Origin: Geosiphon pyriformis
Taxonomy: Eukaryota; Glomeromycota; Glomeromycetes; Archaeosporales; Geosiphonaceae
Reading direction: 5' to 3'
Length of the DNA stretch: 64,000 nt
Assembly (NCBI GenBank): GCA_016748015.1
Contig: JAAOMT010000790.1
Coordinates: 147,610 to 211,609 of the forward strand
In this document: piece by piece, positions 62,432-64,000 of the stretch
Layout of the letters: the number at the start of each line of letters is the position of its first letter
Numbering within the stretch: the stretch's first letter is position 1
The notes under the pieces: generated by a model
What the model was told of the DNA's origin: nothing
What the model saw: the letters and a program-made list of their open reading frames with translations, nothing else
Databases searched by the model: none
Program-made: the position numbers and the translations under genes

Positions 62432-64000
62432 CTAACGTCTATAGTAATGACGTTTGAAATGGAAATGTAACTGAAGAACCCCTCGATCGAAGCTCGATTT
62501 AAAACCCTTTTTATGAGAATATTCCCACTCGCGGTTAACGATACGGAAAGCAATATCCTAAATTTTGTATTTCATTAAAAATTTATATCAGAACCAAAGA
62601 AAATTCAGTAAATTAAATACCTCATATGGGGGGCCAGCCACAAATCGAATAAGTACGGTATCATGATTTCCCGGTTCTCGCTCAATTTTATAAGTGGGAG
62701 CCTTCGTTTTATCGATGAGATCAGGGAAAAAAATATTGAACTTATATCCTTGAACCACTTTAGGAGGAGGATTGTCACTATCATAATGGGTTTGGTTATA
62801 TTTGTTCCATTCATATCCAGTGTGAACACGATTGAAGTATCGTGGCTTTCTCGGACGATATTTATCTTGCCAAAGATAGGTCTTTAAAAAAGAGAAGTTT
62901 AAAAAAGGTTTGATTCAAGTATATACAAAATAAAAATAGTTTGAATCCTAATGCATACCGTTTTGGCTAATTCCTCTTCAATATTAAATATTGCTTCATC
63001 TTCGTCCAGATCTTTGGCTGCTTCACGTTCATACAGAACTTTGGATACCTATTACCAAATATTGAAAAATCATTCGTTATTCCATTCTAAATTTGTAGAC
63101 CTATTAAACTATTTCGGGTAATCTACATACCAAAGACTCCTCTAGTTCTTCTTCTGCGGCAGATCTTTTGTTCTGGACTTTCATAGGGATGAATTGATTT
63201 CGCAATACTTCTCTTCGTTTTTGTTTCTATGGGAAAATAAAGCAAGAGAGATTTGAGCGATGCATTATGTAATTTACTTAAGGATAATATCCCAAATAAT
63301 AGCTTTTATAGTGATGAATGATTGGAAATAGGAAAAATTGATAGTGCGTTATCAGTGAATAAAATTGAAAATAGATCAGGCCTCGATAAACCATTTCTCA
63401 AGAAATTAAAGCATACCAAGTGCAAAAGATCATCGTCTGGATTGCGAATATCCAGCATTTTGTCTTCACGAGAAAGATTAGATAAAAGTTCAGGGCTCAT
63501 AGATCGGTCATATTCCTCAATCAACATGTCCGAATCTTCCTCCATCTCTTCTTCGACTCCTAATGTCGTATCTGTTTTCTCCGCAAGCATTTGAGCAGTT
63601 TGAGATGATAGCGCGGTTTCCAATTCTTCTTGAACTTTAATGGCTTCCTGTCGCTGCTTTCGTCGCAGTTGTTCGAGCCGCTTACACAATACGATTTCAT
63701 GCATAGCTTTCAATTTTGCCTTTTTTTTGTAATTGATCAAAATAATTGAGTGATTATGAGCAAAATATAAAGAACCTAAAACGTTCCAAACGAAATACCT
63801 TTGCTTTCCAAACAGTAGATAGTTTCAGCTGAAGTTCCCAATATTCCACATCAACAGCTTCACCACCAGTTAGTTTTTCTTGAATTCGGGTTTGAAGATC
63901 CCTCAATTGGTTGTAGGTTTTCCCGGCAAATATTCTATCAAGGTCACTTTTGATAGAAGCGATAACATTTCCTGAAGCACTGGCCTCTTCTTCAGAGCGG
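62432..64000 (-). CDS. Cactin, C-terminal part (runs off the right edge)
   Basis: Cactin is a nuclear spliceosome-associated protein acting in pre-mRNA splicing; in animals and fission yeast (Cay1) it also affects telomere and immune regulators. The visible part begins inside the mid domain: S-D-L-D-R-I-F-A-G-K-T-Y-N-Q-L, then GGEAVDVEYWELQLKLSTVWKAK. A Lys/Glu-rich helical exon follows (AKLKAMHEIVLCKRLEQLRRKQ..., 63,720-63,420). The C-terminal Cactin domain starts YLWQDKYRPRKPRYFNRVHTG (62,875), continues E-W-N-K-Y-N-Q-T-H-Y-D and PPPKVVQGYKFNIFFPDLIDK, then IEREPGNHDTVLIRF. The last exon ends H-F-H-F-K-R-H-Y-Y-R-R at TAG 62,434-62,432, the conserved C-terminus. The N-terminal third is outside the window. 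Confidence 0.94.

Overview
The window looks like a piece of nuclear genome from an AT-rich, intron-rich fungus, most likely an arbuscular mycorrhizal fungus (Glomeromycotina). Three things point there: fungal housekeeping genes broken by many short GT-AG introns (ERG11/CYP51, ERG27, RAV1, mL49), very AT-rich intergenic DNA, and LINE retrotransposon ORFs of the kind I recall being abundant in Rhizophagus. The species assignment is inference; no database was searched.

The window has two halves. Positions 1 to about 29,600 are a gene-free, very AT-rich transposon compartment. It holds two near full-length but inactivated LINEs (about 6.7 kb each), a 5'-truncated LINE with target-site duplication, two short LINE 3' fragments, and an older LINE worn down almost to A+T that carries nested insertions. 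Positions about 29,600 to 64,000 are a compact gene compartment, interrupted by a kinase-like pseudogene and two AT-rich gaps. A 269-bp MITE sits at the border.

The most notable structure is an approximately 11-kb inversion (10,605-21,579) whose two breakpoints fall inside the ORF1 genes of the two LINEs. The result is two 5' halves joined tail to tail at 10.6 kb and two 3' halves joined head to head at 21.6 kb. Family identity of the ORF1 halves, a shared CGCAT at both junctions, equal restored lengths and a 23-bp target-site duplication now in inverted orientation all support this. A separate 744-bp duplication around a 20-N gap (27,497-27,516) is best read as an assembly artefact.

Gene compartment, left to right: NSA1/WDR74-like ribosome biogenesis factor (+), mitochondrial ribosomal protein mL49 (-), ERG27 3-ketosteroid reductase (+), membrane J-protein with Asn tracts (+), kinase-like pseudogene (+), DUF167/YggU-family protein (-), GATA zinc-finger protein (+), NADH-cytochrome b5 reductase (+), RAV1 of the V-ATPase-assembly RAVE complex (-), TDP1 (-), ERG11/CYP51 (-), a small coiled-coil protein (-) and Cactin (-, N-terminus beyond the right edge). 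ERG27, ERG11 and the b5 reductase all relate to sterol synthesis and its electron supply; the others are unrelated housekeeping functions. Exon borders were set by eye from GT-AG signals, reading frame and family conservation, so small exons are less certain than gene spans.
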